64,000 bases of DNA. Origin: Nemertoderma westbladi. Taxonomy: Eukaryota; Xenacoelomorpha; Nemertodermatida; Nemertodermatidae. Position 1 is the stretch's first letter. The number at the start of each line of letters is the position of its first letter. A model generated the notes under the pieces. It worked only from the letters and a program-made list of their open reading frames with translations, was not told where the DNA came from and did no database searches. This document shows positions 31,350 to 43,598 of the stretch, piece by piece. The stretch covers positions 1 to 64,000 of the forward strand of contig JAUCBJ010005827.1 of assembly GCA_032718475.1 (NCBI GenBank), given 5' to 3'. Position numbers and translations under genes: made by a program.

Positions 31350-31620
31350 TGCATTTTTAAGAATGCTGTGCCGGTTTGTCAACAAAATTGCACCGCCACA
31401 ACTCCCTATCACCCATGACATTTGCTAGATCATCCGCATCTTTAAGGCCAGTGTCCTTTAAGATGCGTCTCAAGAAAGTCATGGGCTGTCCACCATGCTT
31501 ATTCACTCCATGAGGCTGCCAAAGTACAAGATTATGCACTGGCTGGTCCTCACGGCGAAAGCAATGTCCTGCAAAGCGGAGGCGGAGAAGATAAAGTCAA
31601 CCGGTGGTTTGTTGTCAGCC
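31350..31620 (-). mobile_element. Non-LTR retrotransposon ORF2 C-terminal fragment
   Basis: The minus strand reads GHCFRREDQPVHNLVLWQPH, then a GQPMTFLRRILKDTGL-DADDLANVMGDRELW pattern, the C-terminal tail typical of RTE/CR1-like ORF2 proteins (compare the fragment at 44426-44836). It is 5'-truncated and has no RT core. Confidence 0.75.
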
Positions 31621-31639
31621 CTGTTAACGTTATCATGTT

Positions 31640-32420
31640 ATGCTCTTTCCAGAGGATGCACTGGGTATATTGGGTTACTACTCATCGCTATTAGAAATGG
31701 CTCCACACTACTCATTTGAGTTCCTTCAGCGTGTTGACAGGGATCATAGATTAAGAGTTGAGTCAGGATCTTCATGGAACCGTGAAATTAGAGACAGAAA
31801 GGCCGTTGATGAAGATATTCTGCCTTCGTGTCGGCACTGCGAGCATTCTCACTTGGGGCACTGTGGCTGGCCACGAGAAAAGGGACCTTATGTCACCGGA
31901 GGTCGATTTTGAGTTATTAGGCCTATCAGATGCAGAATTTTCCAGAGATTTTAACAAAAAAAACTGTGTCTCAATATCTATTTCCAAAAAAAAGTTATAG
32001 CGATTTATGTGAAGGTGAATCGGGTAGCTCTTTTCAAAATAATTTTTTTATAAAAAAAATGGAAAATATTAATAATATCATAGCAATTCTTACTATATAG
32101 CAAGGCAGCTCAATGTTATTCGGCTTTTTATACATCTTTTAACACTTTGAAACTATTAATATTGTTAATGAACTCTTTAAAAAAAAAAATTTCAAAATTT
32201 TCAAAAAAACATTTATCCAAAAAATTTTTTTTTTTTAATTTAAAATTTTTTCCAAAAAAGATAATTTTTTTTCAAAAAATTTTTTTTTTACAAAATTTAA
32301 AATTATTCGTATTTTTAATTCTTTATTGGGAATGTTGTAGATGTTTGTCCACCTTGTCCCACCCATATCGTAGAAGATGTCTAGAAAATTTCAAAACAAA
32401 CGGACAGGAATTAACAAAAT
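31640..32420. other. Unassigned sequence with A/T homopolymer tracts
   Basis: A 90-codon frame at 31640-31912 has a C-x2-C-x5-H pattern (CRHCEHSHLGH) but no recognised family. From 32160 to 32310 the sequence is runs of A and T. Confidence 0.4.
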
Positions 32421-32422
32421 GA

Positions 32423-32700
32423 CAGATGTAAGACCTACGGAGTAGGCCTTCAATAATGTTTACTAGATGTAAGATCTAGACAGAGTAGGCTTTCAATGTT
32501 TACTATATGTAAGACCTACGAAGTAGGCTTTCAATAATGTTTACTCGATGTAAGACCTACGGTGTAGGCTTTCAATAATGTTTAATAGATGTAAGACCTA
32601 CGGAGTAGGCTTTCAATAATGTTTAATAGATGTAAGACCTACGGAGTATGCTATCAATAGTGCTTACTACTTGATCTAAGATCTACGCAGTCAGGTTTCA
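32423..32700. repeat. ~41-bp tandem repeat, about 6 copies
   Basis: The unit contains GATGTAAGACCTACGGAGTA and GGCTTTCAATAATGTTTA. Copies are diverged. No coding overlap. Confidence 0.85.
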
Positions 32701-33217
32701 ACTACGAAACATACAAAACGTTATGGGTTTCCTGACTGCAAACAAATCTTCGTCATACACTCCATAGTCAATAACAATCTAACCGCTAAACGGTGTAATC
32801 GCATTTCTTGTCATTTCTCTATTATTACAGCTTAGACTACATTACTTTTTAACAGCCAATGACACTGCAGGTGCAGCTACACAGAGCCATAACGTTAGAA
32901 ACAACTCAGCCATAATATTATTGGTGGTTAATACGGTAAGCACACACTGAATAGAATAATAGAATACCGATAATATGAAGGTATTTATTTAAAGTTGTTA
33001 TTTACGTTCAATGTGTGGTTACATAGTTTGACTTTACAGTACCAATGTATGTACGTACCGTACCCTCTTGCTTGATATGTTTTATATAGATAATGTTTTA
33101 TATACCATGGCTAAAGAACTTCAAACATTTATTAGTCGAAATTAATCGATCCTTGGAAACACCGACGGAAAGATTCCTTGAGCTGCAGTTACTTCCAAGT
33201 GACTTCTTATAGATTTA

Positions 33218-33735
33218 GTAGATTTTCCATCTACTCCGTTAAATATTGATAACCTCAATGCTGACATGAACGCAGCTGGAACATTAGATAGTGACGATAT
33301 AACCACTCTGATAAACGGCTTGTGCTACGGTGTTGAAATTGGATATAGAGGTCCACAAGATTGTCAGGTGACGAGAGGGAATAATAACAGCGCCCTTGAA
33401 AACGCAATTATAGTCGACGACTTGCTTGTCAATGAAGTCAGTAACGGTTACCTATGAGGACCTTTTCGCAAACGCCCTTTGACAAGCAAAACCCAGGTGC
33501 TACAAATCGTTAACGCATTGACTCTCAGCCTCACTGAATGTAAAAAGCCGCGATTATGCATTGATTGCACCAATCATTCTAATGGGACTGTTAACAGTTT
33601 CATAACCGACAAGGATGCGACCGTTGTATATACAACTGTTGACAACATAGTGAAGGGTGTTCGTGGGAGGGGCGCACTCATCGGGAAAATGGACGTTAAA
33701 GACGCCTTTAAACCCCTACCTATACAGGAACTCAG
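33218..33735 (+). mobile_element. DIRS-like retrotransposon RT N-terminal fragment
   Basis: The frame contains LINGLCYGVEIGYRGPQ, ENAIIVDDLLVNEVSNGY, a stop, then GPF-like sequence and LIGKMDVKDAFKPLPI (RT motif A), the pattern of DIRS/Ngaro-type reverse transcriptases. It is cut at about 33735 by LINE sequence. The matching RNase H lies at 34946-35437. Confidence 0.75.
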
Positions 33736-34945
33736 GAAATACAGGAGCTCTATACAAGACTGTAATGCATTTACACTACGACCCTTCTCCAGTGATCACC
33801 GCCTTATTGTGGCCAAGGTAAGACTTAGTCTGCGTGCTAGCAGAACAACGAAATCTGCCTTGCCTGCTTGTATAGAAGTAAAAGTGTCTGAGTCTGTACT
33901 CCCAGATATTCCCATTGGTGATATCTCCTTTGCAGAAGTGAAGGCTGCTGCAAAGAGCATTAAGACCAATCGTGCCAGTGGAGTAGATGGTGTTCCCCCT
34001 GAGGTCTTTAAAATACCTGAGTGTTTAAAGCTCATCTATCCCATCATAGTAGACATGTACCGAACAACAAGAGTCCCACAAGAAATGAAAACAAATAAGT
34101 TGGTGCCAGTTCCCAAGAAAGGCAACCTAACACTCTATGGTTCTTTTCGGGGAATCTCATTGATCTAGATTGCTGCAAAGCTATACAATAGAATTATATT
34201 AAATCGCATCAGGGATCCCATTGAGAGACTGCTCCGTGGAAATCAGAATGGGTTCCGTAAAGGTCGTGGGACCATGGAGCCCATTTTGGCACTTAGAAGG
34301 ATAATTGAAGAGTTATCAAAAAAGAAAGACAGGCATCTGGCTGTTATCTTTGTTGACTTCTTCGATGCCTTTGATTCAGTCTCTCGTTCACGTAATTTCA
34401 GCATACTTTCATTATATGGGATTCCTGATGAAATTATTGCAGCAATCAGATCAGTATACGATGGTTCGACAACATTTGTGTCTACTGTTGACAGTGACAC
34501 AGAACCATTTGAAGTGTTATGGGGCGTCCTCCAGGGAGACACACTTGCACCATTCTTGTTCATAATTGTAGTTGACTATGTTCTACGCATGTCCTTAGAT
34601 GATAATGATAATGATGATGGGGTGATGATATCTCCACCTACTGGCTCCAGAAGTCGAGGAAATCCTGCCAAGTACCTAACTGATCTAGACTTTGCTGATG
34701 ACTTAGGAGTACTCTCAGAATCACTAGAGGGAGCCCAACGGCTCCTCGGCTCATTAGAACATGCTGCTTCTAGTGTTGGTCTTTTTATTAACTCCAGAAA
34801 GACCAAAATTTTGACAGTTAACTTTTAAAGTCCTCAGCAAGTCTCTGATCGGATGAGCATAAGCTCAAAAGATGGTATGCTTGAGCATGTGGATGACTCC
34901 TGTTACCTGGGATCATGGATCCGGAAGTCAGGTGAGGACCTTCGA
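33736..34945 (+). mobile_element. RTE/CR1-like LINE fragment inserted in the DIRS element
   Basis: It begins inside the endonuclease C-terminus (RKYRSSIQDCNAF...SDHRLIVAKVRL), continues with RT: NRASGVDGVPPEVFK, FRGISLI then a stop, NGFRKGRGTMEPILALR, FVDFFDAFDSV (motif A), VLQGDTLAPFLF (motif B) and LDFADDLGVLSE (motif C). It ends near YLGSWIRKSGED. It is 5'- and 3'-truncated with at least two stops. Confidence 0.82.
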
Positions 34946-35437
34946 ATCCTTTTAATGCCTGCAACACATGAGTTAGCTACCGATGCCACATTAACTGCTA
35001 TAGGTGCGGTATGTGGGACCCAGTGGTTTAGCTTGGTTTTCCCAGAATGGTTACAGGCGACGGAGAATAACATTGTGTTCAAGGAACTCACAGCTGTAAT
35101 ATTAGCAATTACGGTTTGGGGGAGCCAATTTTGTGGTCAAAGGTTGTTGTTACACACAGACAATCAGACTAATATTGGAGCATTGGCCAAAGGTAGTACA
35201 TCGTGCAGGCCGCTAATGGCACTCATAAGATACATGTATTACCACTGCATGAAATATGGAATTATGGTGTACATCAACTACGTGAATACACACGACAGCC
35301 GCGCACCTGATTTACTTAGCAGGTTAAAAATAGACGTTTTCAAGGCTGAATTCTCAAACATGACCGAGAGACCAACTGATGCTCTATCGCCGTGGTCGGA
35401 AATATCGGAATTTGTCAAAGATGCATTTTTTTTATAA
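34946..35437 (+). mobile_element. DIRS-like RNase H fragment
   Basis: It encodes ATHELATDATLTAIGAVCG, then FKELTAVILAITVWG, LLLHTDNQTNIGALAKG and RAPDLLSRLKIDVF, an RNase H with conserved D (TDA), E (KEL) and D (TDN) typical of DIRS-type pol. The RT motifs between 33735 and 34946 are missing, so the LINE insertion was accompanied by loss of most of the RT. Confidence 0.78.
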
Positions 35438-36230
35438 GAAACAATTCATTAAAACGATACAAATTATTAACGAAAGATCCGTTAGAAATGCATGTTGCTT
35501 TTTTGTTATTATCATTTTTTTATATATAAGAAACTATATATTTCATTTAAAATGATAGTATGTATGAGAATTACAAGCAATATTTCACTTTACACAGTTT
35601 TTTAATCAGCCCGGTGGATACGTGGCAAGGCATGCCCGTAGACTATGACTACTGTACTCCATTCCAAGATACTTATGTATAACAGTGTTTACATCCTGTG
35701 TTCGCGTAGCCTGTGCCCAGAAGGACTTATGAAAAGGGGTGCGTTGGCTGTAGCAATAAGGTCAGGATAAGGACAAGTACCGCTGCAGGGCTCTATATGG
35801 GCATATCAGGTTGCCAATTTTTGCAACAAGGCATTTGATGCTCGAGTGAGTTGTTTTTGTCTGCTTCAATACTATGACGAAATGGCGAGGATACATTTGC
35901 ACATCATCGCGCTTCAATCGTACTAATTCAGAGACACGCAATTAAATTAAAATTAAATTTTTTTCAATAATTATTGAAAAAAATTACTTGTTATGGATGT
36001 TCCAAATTAGCCTGATGCTTAGAATAGACTACTGTGTTTTGTCACAGTTTTATTATAACTGGAGGCCTAGATGCCTAAAGTCTGACAGTACATTTCCAGA
36101 ATAATTGTATTCTTGTAACAACACTATACATGGTTTGAAATTCCTCATAGGAATGTACAACGTTGTTCTTTCCTATAAGTGACTGAAAAAGGCCTAAATA
36201 TGATAGCCCACTCCAAAGCGAATAACTCGT
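35438..36230. other. No feature recognised
   Basis: AT-rich sequence with no supported exon, tandem repeat or element end. Confidence 0.4.
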
Positions 36231-36233
36231 CTA

Positions 36234-36330
36234 CCGCCCTGTTAGATCAGTGGTCTTAGGACACACACTCGGCTGATGATAACCGGAAGTTTGAAACCTG
36301 GGTAACGGGTTCGAGCCCCAATAGGGGCGG
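36234..36330 (+). pseudogene. tRNA-Ile-like pseudogene or tRNA-derived SINE head
   Basis: CCGCCCT at the 5' end pairs with AGGGGCGG at the 3' end (acceptor stem with one extra G). An A-box-like TTAGATCAGTGG is followed by CGG-CTGATGATAA-CCG (anticodon arm with a 3-nt duplication of GAT) and a B box GGTTCGAGCCC. A roughly 17-nt extra segment sits before the T arm. The insertions rule out a functional tRNA. Confidence 0.6.
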
Positions 36331-36804
36331 TTGAGATTTTTCGCTATGGAGAGCATTATCATAATCTACTATAACATATATTTAATTCGCTATCACCCAC
36401 CCCACAACAATTCATTTATAATGAATTCGTACTTGACTCGACTTTAAACTGGACAGCGAATGTGGTGGTATTCCTTTGTAGGCAAATCCATATTTCAGTA
36501 CATTAAGTATACATTTCGTAAATAATTAATTTGTTAATACATTATACAGATATAAATTATGGGTGATGTACCTGAATAATAATATAGCGCAACCTTGATG
36601 CTTGCTCAATGCTTGCGCACTGGCTGCCGTAATTGTTACCAATACCATGCTAAATTTAGGTGGGATCTAAACTCACATTCGGGACTTTAGGACTTTATTG
36701 TACTTGTCATATTGTACCCGGAGTTGTTTTAAATGTGTAATGTTTGTGCACACATACAGAGATTTTGTGTCCTCAGCAATTAGAAAGCAATGTAAATTTG
36801 CTCA

Positions 36805-37552
36805 TAGTTGTACTGGTGTTGATATGGTGTAGTACTGGAGTTGATATGGTGTAGTACTGGAGTTGATATGGTGTAGTACTGGAGTTGATATGGTGTAGTA
36901 CTGGAGTTGATATGGTGTAGTACTGGAGTTGATATGGTGTAGTACTGGAGTTGATATGGTGTAGTACTGGAGTTGATATGGTGTAGTACTGGAGTTGATA
37001 TGGTGTAGTACTGGAGTTGATATGGTGTAGTACTGGAGTTGATATGGTGTAGTACTGGAGTTGATATGGTGTAGTACTGGAGTTGATATGGTGTAGTACT
37101 GGAGTTGATATGGTGTAGTACTGGAGTTGATATGGTGTAGTACTGGAGTTGATATGGTGTAGTACTGGAGTTGATATGGTGTAGTACTGGAGTTGATATG
37201 GTGTAGTACTGGAGTTGATATGGTGTAGTACTGGAGTTGATATGGTGTAGTACTGGAGTTGATATGGTGTAGTACTGGAGTTGATATGGTGTAGAACTGG
37301 TGTTGATATGGTTTAGTACTGGAGTTGATATGGTGTAGTATTGGAGTTGATATGGTGTAGTACTGGAGTTGATATGGTGTAGTACTGGAGTTGATATGGT
37401 GTAGTACTGGAGTTGATATGGTGTAGTACTGGAGTTGATATGGTGTAGTACTGGAGTTGATATGGTGTAGTACTGGAGTTGATATGGTGTAGTACTGGAG
37501 TTGATATGGTGTAGTACTGGAGTTGATATGGTGTAGTACTGGTTTTGATGCC
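36805..37552. repeat. 22-bp satellite, about 34 copies
   Basis: The unit GGAGTTGATATGGTGTAGTACT is almost invariant, with a small cluster of variants near 37290-37345. Because 22 is not a multiple of 3, all frames stay open for 66-bp periods and give long spurious frames such as TPVLHHINSS. Not treated as coding. Confidence 0.97.
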
Positions 37553-37759
37553 CAAATATAATTGTTTTACTGCTATTATAATAATGGAACCTAAAATTCC
37601 GATGTATATATTTTTTTTTTTTAACACTATACTTAAACATGAACTATATTATCAAATGAGCAAAAGGCGGGAAATTTAAACCATACAAGGGAATTAAATA
37701 ATATAAAATAATTAAACTGATTTTGAAATTGTTTATGATACCGGTATGAGTTACTGACT

Positions 37760-40700
37760 CTACTGTCCCACCCTTGTGTCGGCGTTGGCCAGCAAGATGG
37801 ACGGCGATGCTTCTGCCCCAACAAATACTGGGCGTTTCCGTGCCGATCTCGACCCTCTTATGCACATCAGGGAGGCCCCCATCAGCGCGAAGCTGAACTG
37901 CCTCCGCACCCAGCTCACGCACTCCGAGTAGCGCAGCTCGCGCCGGTCCGCCAGCTTTGAAGCGAGGTGCTTCACGAACAGCGTCGTGGAGGGAGATATT
38001 CCCCCCAACGCTGAGAATATCAGCGGGGTGAACGTGGCGTGCTCGACTTCCCGGATCCGTTCCAGATATTTGTTGCGTTTCCGGGTTTCGTGGAATAGGT
38101 GGGCTGCGTCGACGTCCATTGCGGCGTTGGTCGGGGCGAGGGGGTTGAAGACGGATACATCTATGTACGTCTTTTGATATCGATTCCCCCAGAACCCGGA
38201 GACCGACACGTCCAACCGAGCTTGTTGGTCCACGGAAGTGGACGTGCGGGAGAACTGCTTGCCGGTGATTGGCTGCAGGTGCGGCTCGATGGCAACGTTA
38301 TGAGCGACCTCGGTTAACGTTGTGGCGACGAAATCCCGGAGCTCGTTGTGCCTAATTGACGGGTAACCGCCGGTGGGACAAGACAAGATGTGGTTTGTTG
38401 AAAATCTTGTCCCACAGGCACAACGGGCTGGGAGCGACTCGGGCTGCCACCCATAACGCAGACACAATGTGTTGCGGAACTCCTCTTTAGTTAGGTGGGT
38501 ATCGTGGAGGGTTATGGGGCGTGCGTTGAGCCAGGCCGAGGCGCCAGGTTCCGCCACGAGCTCCGTCAACCTCCGTTGATTCTCAGGTAGGTCCGAACTA
38601 ACCGACTCCACCTTCTCCTTCAGTGCCGGCACGGCCCTCTCCTTGATCCGGGTGGCGATGAACTTTTGCGCCTCCCTTATAGCGACCGGTTCCACGACCT
38701 CCGTAAACGGTTCGCAGATCCACCTGGAGTTGCCGTTTTCGATTCGTAGGTCCTCGGGAGTCGGGATCGCTAGCCCGCCGTGGCGAACTGGTAGCGAGAG
38801 CAGCCCGCGCTCCTCGGGAGTGATGACGGGGCGGTTGGTCAGGCCCTGGAGGAACTGGACGACGGACTCCTCGAGCTTCTCGAAGAAATCCATGGCCCCC
38901 GGGACAACCCTTGCGATGAACCTCCATCGAGCAACTAATCCGATAGCTAGGCCGGCGTAGGCACAGTGCGGGTCGATTGCTGCGACCTCGCTGAGTTGAT
39001 GTAACTGGGCGACAAACTCGTCGACCTTCTTCCGGACGAACTCCTCCCGGTACTCGGCGTTCCCGATCACTCCACCGAGGAGATTGTTCCCAGCAGTCCC
39101 GATGGTAAAACATTCCTCAGGGAACATCCGCTTAGCTCCTCCAGCAGATCCGGCTTTACGAGCAAGTGACACTTTGTGGGGTTGTAACCGTACAGCGGCC
39201 CTCGTTCCGCCAACAGGTCCCAGAACTTACGGAGCTCTACCAATGTTCCCGCCGCATTCTAGTCATCGGCATACCACTTCTGAAGGACCTCCGACGCGTC
39301 GTCCAGCTCGCCGATCAGCGGCATCGATCCCATCGCGTACATCTACATAGCAATGGGGTCGCCCTGGGTTGATCCTTCGGCCGATAATATGAACTCCCCG
39401 CCTATGTAAAGCTTCGTTGGGAGGGAGTAACAGTTCGATACAACGGTGTGGAGAGAGGGACAGACATGGCGGATATTGTGCAGTGCTGCGGCGCGGTTCA
39501 ACGAGTTGAACGCGTTGTTCGCATCCACCTGCAGCACCGCCTCGCAGTCGTCGCTCGCAAACGTGTCATTCAGGCTGTGGATGGCGTGCTCGATACCTGC
39601 CTTCTGGCCGCAGCACATCTGGGTGGTACCGCCCACGCTCTGGAGATCCTCCGAGATACAGCTAATAATAGCCTTCCCGATGACCCTCCGCAAGACCTCT
39701 CCGACTCCTATTGGGCGGACCCCGGGACACTTATCGATAGCGACGAGACGGGCGGCTAGCAAGGATGCCAGCTCGCGCGGGTCATTCGAAGATTGGGCCA
39801 TCCTCTTCGCCGTATTTGCGATGCTGGTGCACAGGTCGACAGAAGGGTTGCGGAACCGTGTCGCGAGGTGCTTCCAGCCCTGGACATCGAGACCAGATGG
39901 CCCTCCTGCTGTTCCCCGGAAGCGCAGAAACATCGATTGGATCAACTGAGCGTCTATCCTCTCGAATATGACGCTGTGATATTCGGGAGCGTCATCAGAC
40001 TCACCGATAAGGGTGGACTCGTGGGCTGGAGCTGGAGGGGGGTGTTTGTCCAGGAGGAACTCGCGAACCGACTTGCGAACCCCATGTTTGTCGGTGATTA
40101 CCTCATCCAGGTTCAACACTTGACCCTTGGCCATCTCATCCAGCGTACGCACTGCCGCAGAAACGTTTCCCGTTAACATATGCTTACAGAAAGCCCTCTC
40201 CGCCGCGGTATTCCTGAGTTGTTTGGCCCGGGCCGAAACCTTTGGGAGGTGGGATTGTATGGCCCTGGCCTCGTTAAACAGCTCGATAATCTCGCCTGAC
40301 TTCCACGAAGAAATACGGCGTTCTAGAATTCTCCGGTGGGTCGCGGTGGTTGAAGTGCGGCTGGGCTTCTGTAGCAGCAGAGCGGGTAAGATAAATTGCG
40401 CGGTGAGCGCCGCCTCGCCAGATAGTGACCCTGCATTAAACATATTTAGCAGCCGAGTCATCTCCTGAACCACTTCGCGTCCGATCGCACCGGGGGGTAG
40501 GAGGAATAGGTTGGGGCGCCAATGTACGATCGCGTCGTGCACCTTATGGACTGATTCGGCGAACACGTCTAAATGTAAGCTGGTCCCAAACCAGGCAACA
40601 GCATTAGACCCGTGCCCCCTAGCGGTAGGAGGCACTGTAGTGTTTGGCGACACTGGGGGACCGGACTGAGCACCAACCGCCGAAGGTCGACCAGACTGAG

Positions 40701-42477
40701 CATCAGCCGATACTGGGGGACCCGACTGAGCACCAACAGACACAGGTTGACCCGACCGAGCACCATCCGACACTGGGTGACCGGACTGCGCGCCAACCGC
40801 CGCAGGTTTACCCGACTGAGCACCAACCGACACTGGGGGACCCGACTGAGCACCAACCGACACTGGGGGACCCGACTGAGCACCAACCGGCACAGGTTGA
40901 CCCGACTGAGCACCAACCGACACACGTTGACCCGACTGAGCACCAACCGACATGATGGGACCCAACTGAGCACCAACCGACACTGGGGGACCCGACTGAG
41001 CACCAACCGGCACAGGTTGACCAGACTGAGCACCAACCGACACAGGTTGACCCGACTGAGTACCACCCGACACAGGTTGACCCGACTGAGCACCAACCGA
41101 CACTGGGGGACCCGACTGAGCATCAACCGACACTCCGGGACTCGACTGACCACCAACCGATACTGGAGGACCCGAATGAGCACCAACTGACACTGGGGGA
41201 CCCGACTGAGCACTAACCGGCACTGGGGGACTGGACTGAGCACCAACAGGCACTTCGGGACCAGAATGGGCGCCAACCGACACAGGTGGACCCGACTGAG
41301 CAGCAACCGACAGAGGTTGACCCGACTGGACACCAACCGACACTGGGGAACCTGACTGAGCACCAACCGACACGGGGGGACCCGATTGAGCACCAACCGA
41401 CACAGGGGGACGCGTCTGAGCACCAACCGACACAGGTTGACCCGAATGAGCACCGATTGACACCAGGGGAACCGACGCAGCACCTACCGACACTGTGGGA
41501 CCCGACTGAGCACCAACCAACACTGGGGGACCCGACTGAGCACCAACCGACACGGGGGGACCTGACTGAGCACCAACCGACACGGGGGGACCCAATTGAG
41601 CACCAACCGACACTGGGGGACCCGACTGTGCACCAAATGACACTGGGGAATCCGACTGAGCACTAACCGACGCTGGGGGACCCGACTTAGCACCAACCGA
41701 CACTGGGGGACCCGACTGAGCACTAACCGACACTGGGAGACCCGACTGAGCACCAGCCGACACTGTGGGACATAACTGAGCACCATCCGACACTGGGGGA
41801 CCCGACTGAGCACCAACCGACACTGGGGGACCCGACGGGGCACCAACCGACACTGGGGTACCCGACTGAGCACTAACCGACACTGGGAGACCCGACTGGG
41901 CGCCAGCCGGCACTGTGGGACCTAACTGAGCACCATCCGACACTGGGGGACCCGACTGAGCACCAACCGACACTGAGGGACCCGACGGGGCACCAACCGA
42001 CACTGGGGGACCCGACTGAGCACTAACCGACACTGGGGGACCCGACTGAGCACCAACCGACACTGAGGGACCCGACTGAGCACCAACCGACACTGGGGGA
42101 CCCGACAGAGCATCAACCGACAATGGGGGATCCGACTGGCTAGGAACCGATATTAGAGGATGGGATTGGCTTACTTTGTCCCCATTTATGGTATCGTCTA
42201 AGTCTAACAGAGTGTCGTTGCCGGATATACCGAATGCGCTATCCGTTGGCTGAGAAAGGGTCCCTAGCGCAGGCATCGGCAAGGCGTCTCTAGTTGGCTG
42301 GGGTTGTGAGCAGGAAAGTTGAGAGACCGCACTGGAGGACCGCGCTACTTGTCCACCAGAGTTCGTACAGTTTCCCCACTTAGAAGGCGCGCAGTCTGTG
42401 CATTTTCTGCCCGTACGGGCGCACACGCACTTCAAACATCGGCCCGCTTTAGGGTTGCAACCGCAACAGACCACCAT
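37760..42477 (-). pseudogene. Reverse transcriptase/nuclease retroelement gene, broken (CXC domain, RT, PD-(D/E)XK-like C-terminus)
   Basis: The minus-strand frame starts at ATG 42477 with a Cys-rich CXC-like motif (CCGCNPKAGRCLKCVCARTG), then a 10-residue repeat region and a long helical segment. RT motifs follow: AGGPSGLDVQGW, VRPIGVGEVLRRVIGKA, LQVDANNAFNSLNR (motif A) and EGSTQGDPIAM (motif B). TAG stops occur at 39343-39345 and at 39259-39261, directly after YADD (motif C). A frameshift near 39170 moves the rest to a second frame (37760-39172). That frame ends with a Cys/His segment (CACGTRFSTNHILSCPTGG) and ARLDVSVSGFW...KTYIDVSVFNP, which looks like a restriction-like endonuclease core. 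This architecture resembles endonuclease-C-terminal non-LTR elements, but I cannot name the family. It is GC-richer than its surroundings. Confidence 0.8.
40610..42125 (-). repeat. 30-bp coding minisatellite, about 50 copies, inside the RT gene
   Basis: In the frame of the RT gene the unit encodes VSVGAQSGPP with variation at most positions. All units stay in frame and none creates a stop. It separates the N-terminal CXC-like motif from the RT. Confidence 0.95.
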
Positions 42478-42489
42478 CGAAAGATTCAG

Positions 42490-43300
42490 TCGTCTCTACT
42501 ATATACTATCCTTGTCCGCGACTGTTCTTTTAAACCGCAGCACTCACAAGGGGCGGATCGCTTCCAATTATCGGCAAACTACAAAGGCTCAGTATAATCA
42601 GTACTGTGTGTACATGTATGTATGATGTATATTTAGTGACTTCCAAATCCTAGACAGCCCATTTTACTAATGGCACCAGTGAAACTGAAAATAAGGACTT
42701 GGGAAGAAATATATGAATAAGAAAAGTAGGTGTATTAAATAAATTACAGAAAAGTGTGCTCTTTGATATTGTTTGATTACATAAATTTTTGAATTACATT
42801 GCAAGTTTGTTGCCCAATAATGTTTCACTTTCTTACTTATTATATAAATAATATATATATATATATAATAGTTTAATACATATTATTCCAAAGTGAAGAC
42901 TGATGAAACTCATTGGCCATATTGATATAAATAGTATTAAATGATGGATGGCCCTACTACTAATACTGCAACATGACCAAATGCTAGAATCGTGTGGCTC
43001 TATGATTTACCACTACTACTACCAGTGGTCAGGCTAACCTCTTACTTCATGGACTTTTTGGCAGGATTATATGATGGCTTTATTATAATAATAGCTTTAT
43101 AATACCTACATTGAATTGATTGATATCAATTGCGACTTTTAGATGTTAATAGTTATTGACATATTGCACATTGAAAACACATTCATCTAATTTTATTAAT
43201 ATTTTAATATTAATTTAATTTTAATATTAGTTAACTAATATTACACTAAATTTAACCATTCCAGATCGACCGAACTACGAACAAAGGAATTTATTGTACT
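42490..43300. other. Non-coding interval upstream of the dehydrogenase gene
   Basis: No supported gene. It contains a TA microsatellite (about 42845-42870) and AT-rich sequence. Confidence 0.5.
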
Positions 43301-43310
43301 ATAGGCATTC

Positions 43311-43319
43311 TATATATAG
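43311..43319 (+). promoter_or_regulatory. Possible TATA box of the HPGD-like gene
   Basis: TATATATAG lies 63 bp upstream of the ATG at 43382, a plausible distance for a short 5' UTR. In such an AT-rich region the motif alone is weak evidence. Confidence 0.35.
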
Positions 43320-43381
43320 ACATTCTACACTAACAACTAACAATAATTCAAATAATTATACTTTTTAATATTGTTGTTGAT

Positions 43382-43598
43382 ATGGATCCTAAGAGTATCA
43401 AAGCCATAGTAACAGGAGGAGCTAGTGGCATTGGTAAAGCTATTTGTAATGTTGTAGTAGAAGGAGGAGGTAAAGTTTGTATTATAGATGTTGCTGAAGA
43501 TAATGGTAAAGAAGTGGCCAATGAATTAAACAAAGGGAAACCTGAACAAGTTGCGTTCTTCATCAAAGGTGACGTCACCGATTATGAAGGACTTGAAG
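43382..43598 (+). CDS. HPGD-like short-chain dehydrogenase, exon 1
   Basis: ATG at 43382 (MDPKSIKAIVTGG). The Rossmann dinucleotide motif TGGASGIG, the second-strand acidic residue in CIIDVAED (NAD rather than NADP preference by general SDR rules) and the GDV motif are present. Exon ends GAAG|GTAAAT in phase 1. With exon 2 it makes a 292-residue protein, slightly longer than the 266 residues usual for 15-hydroxyprostaglandin dehydrogenase. It would oxidise hydroxyl groups of small lipid mediators or related alcohols with NAD in the cytosol; the exact substrate is not knowable from sequence. Confidence 0.9.

Noticed and set aside
36780-37640. 286-codon minus frame of TPVLHHINSSTTPYQLQYY repeats
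   Set aside because: A 22-bp satellite without an in-phase stop is open in every frame. No start context, domain or flanking coding supports a gene.
40569-41873. Other-frame products of the 30-bp repeat (LCRLVLSRVPQCRLV, TEHQPTLGDP)
   Set aside because: The frame continuous with the CXC-like motif and RT is the coding one. The others are shadows.
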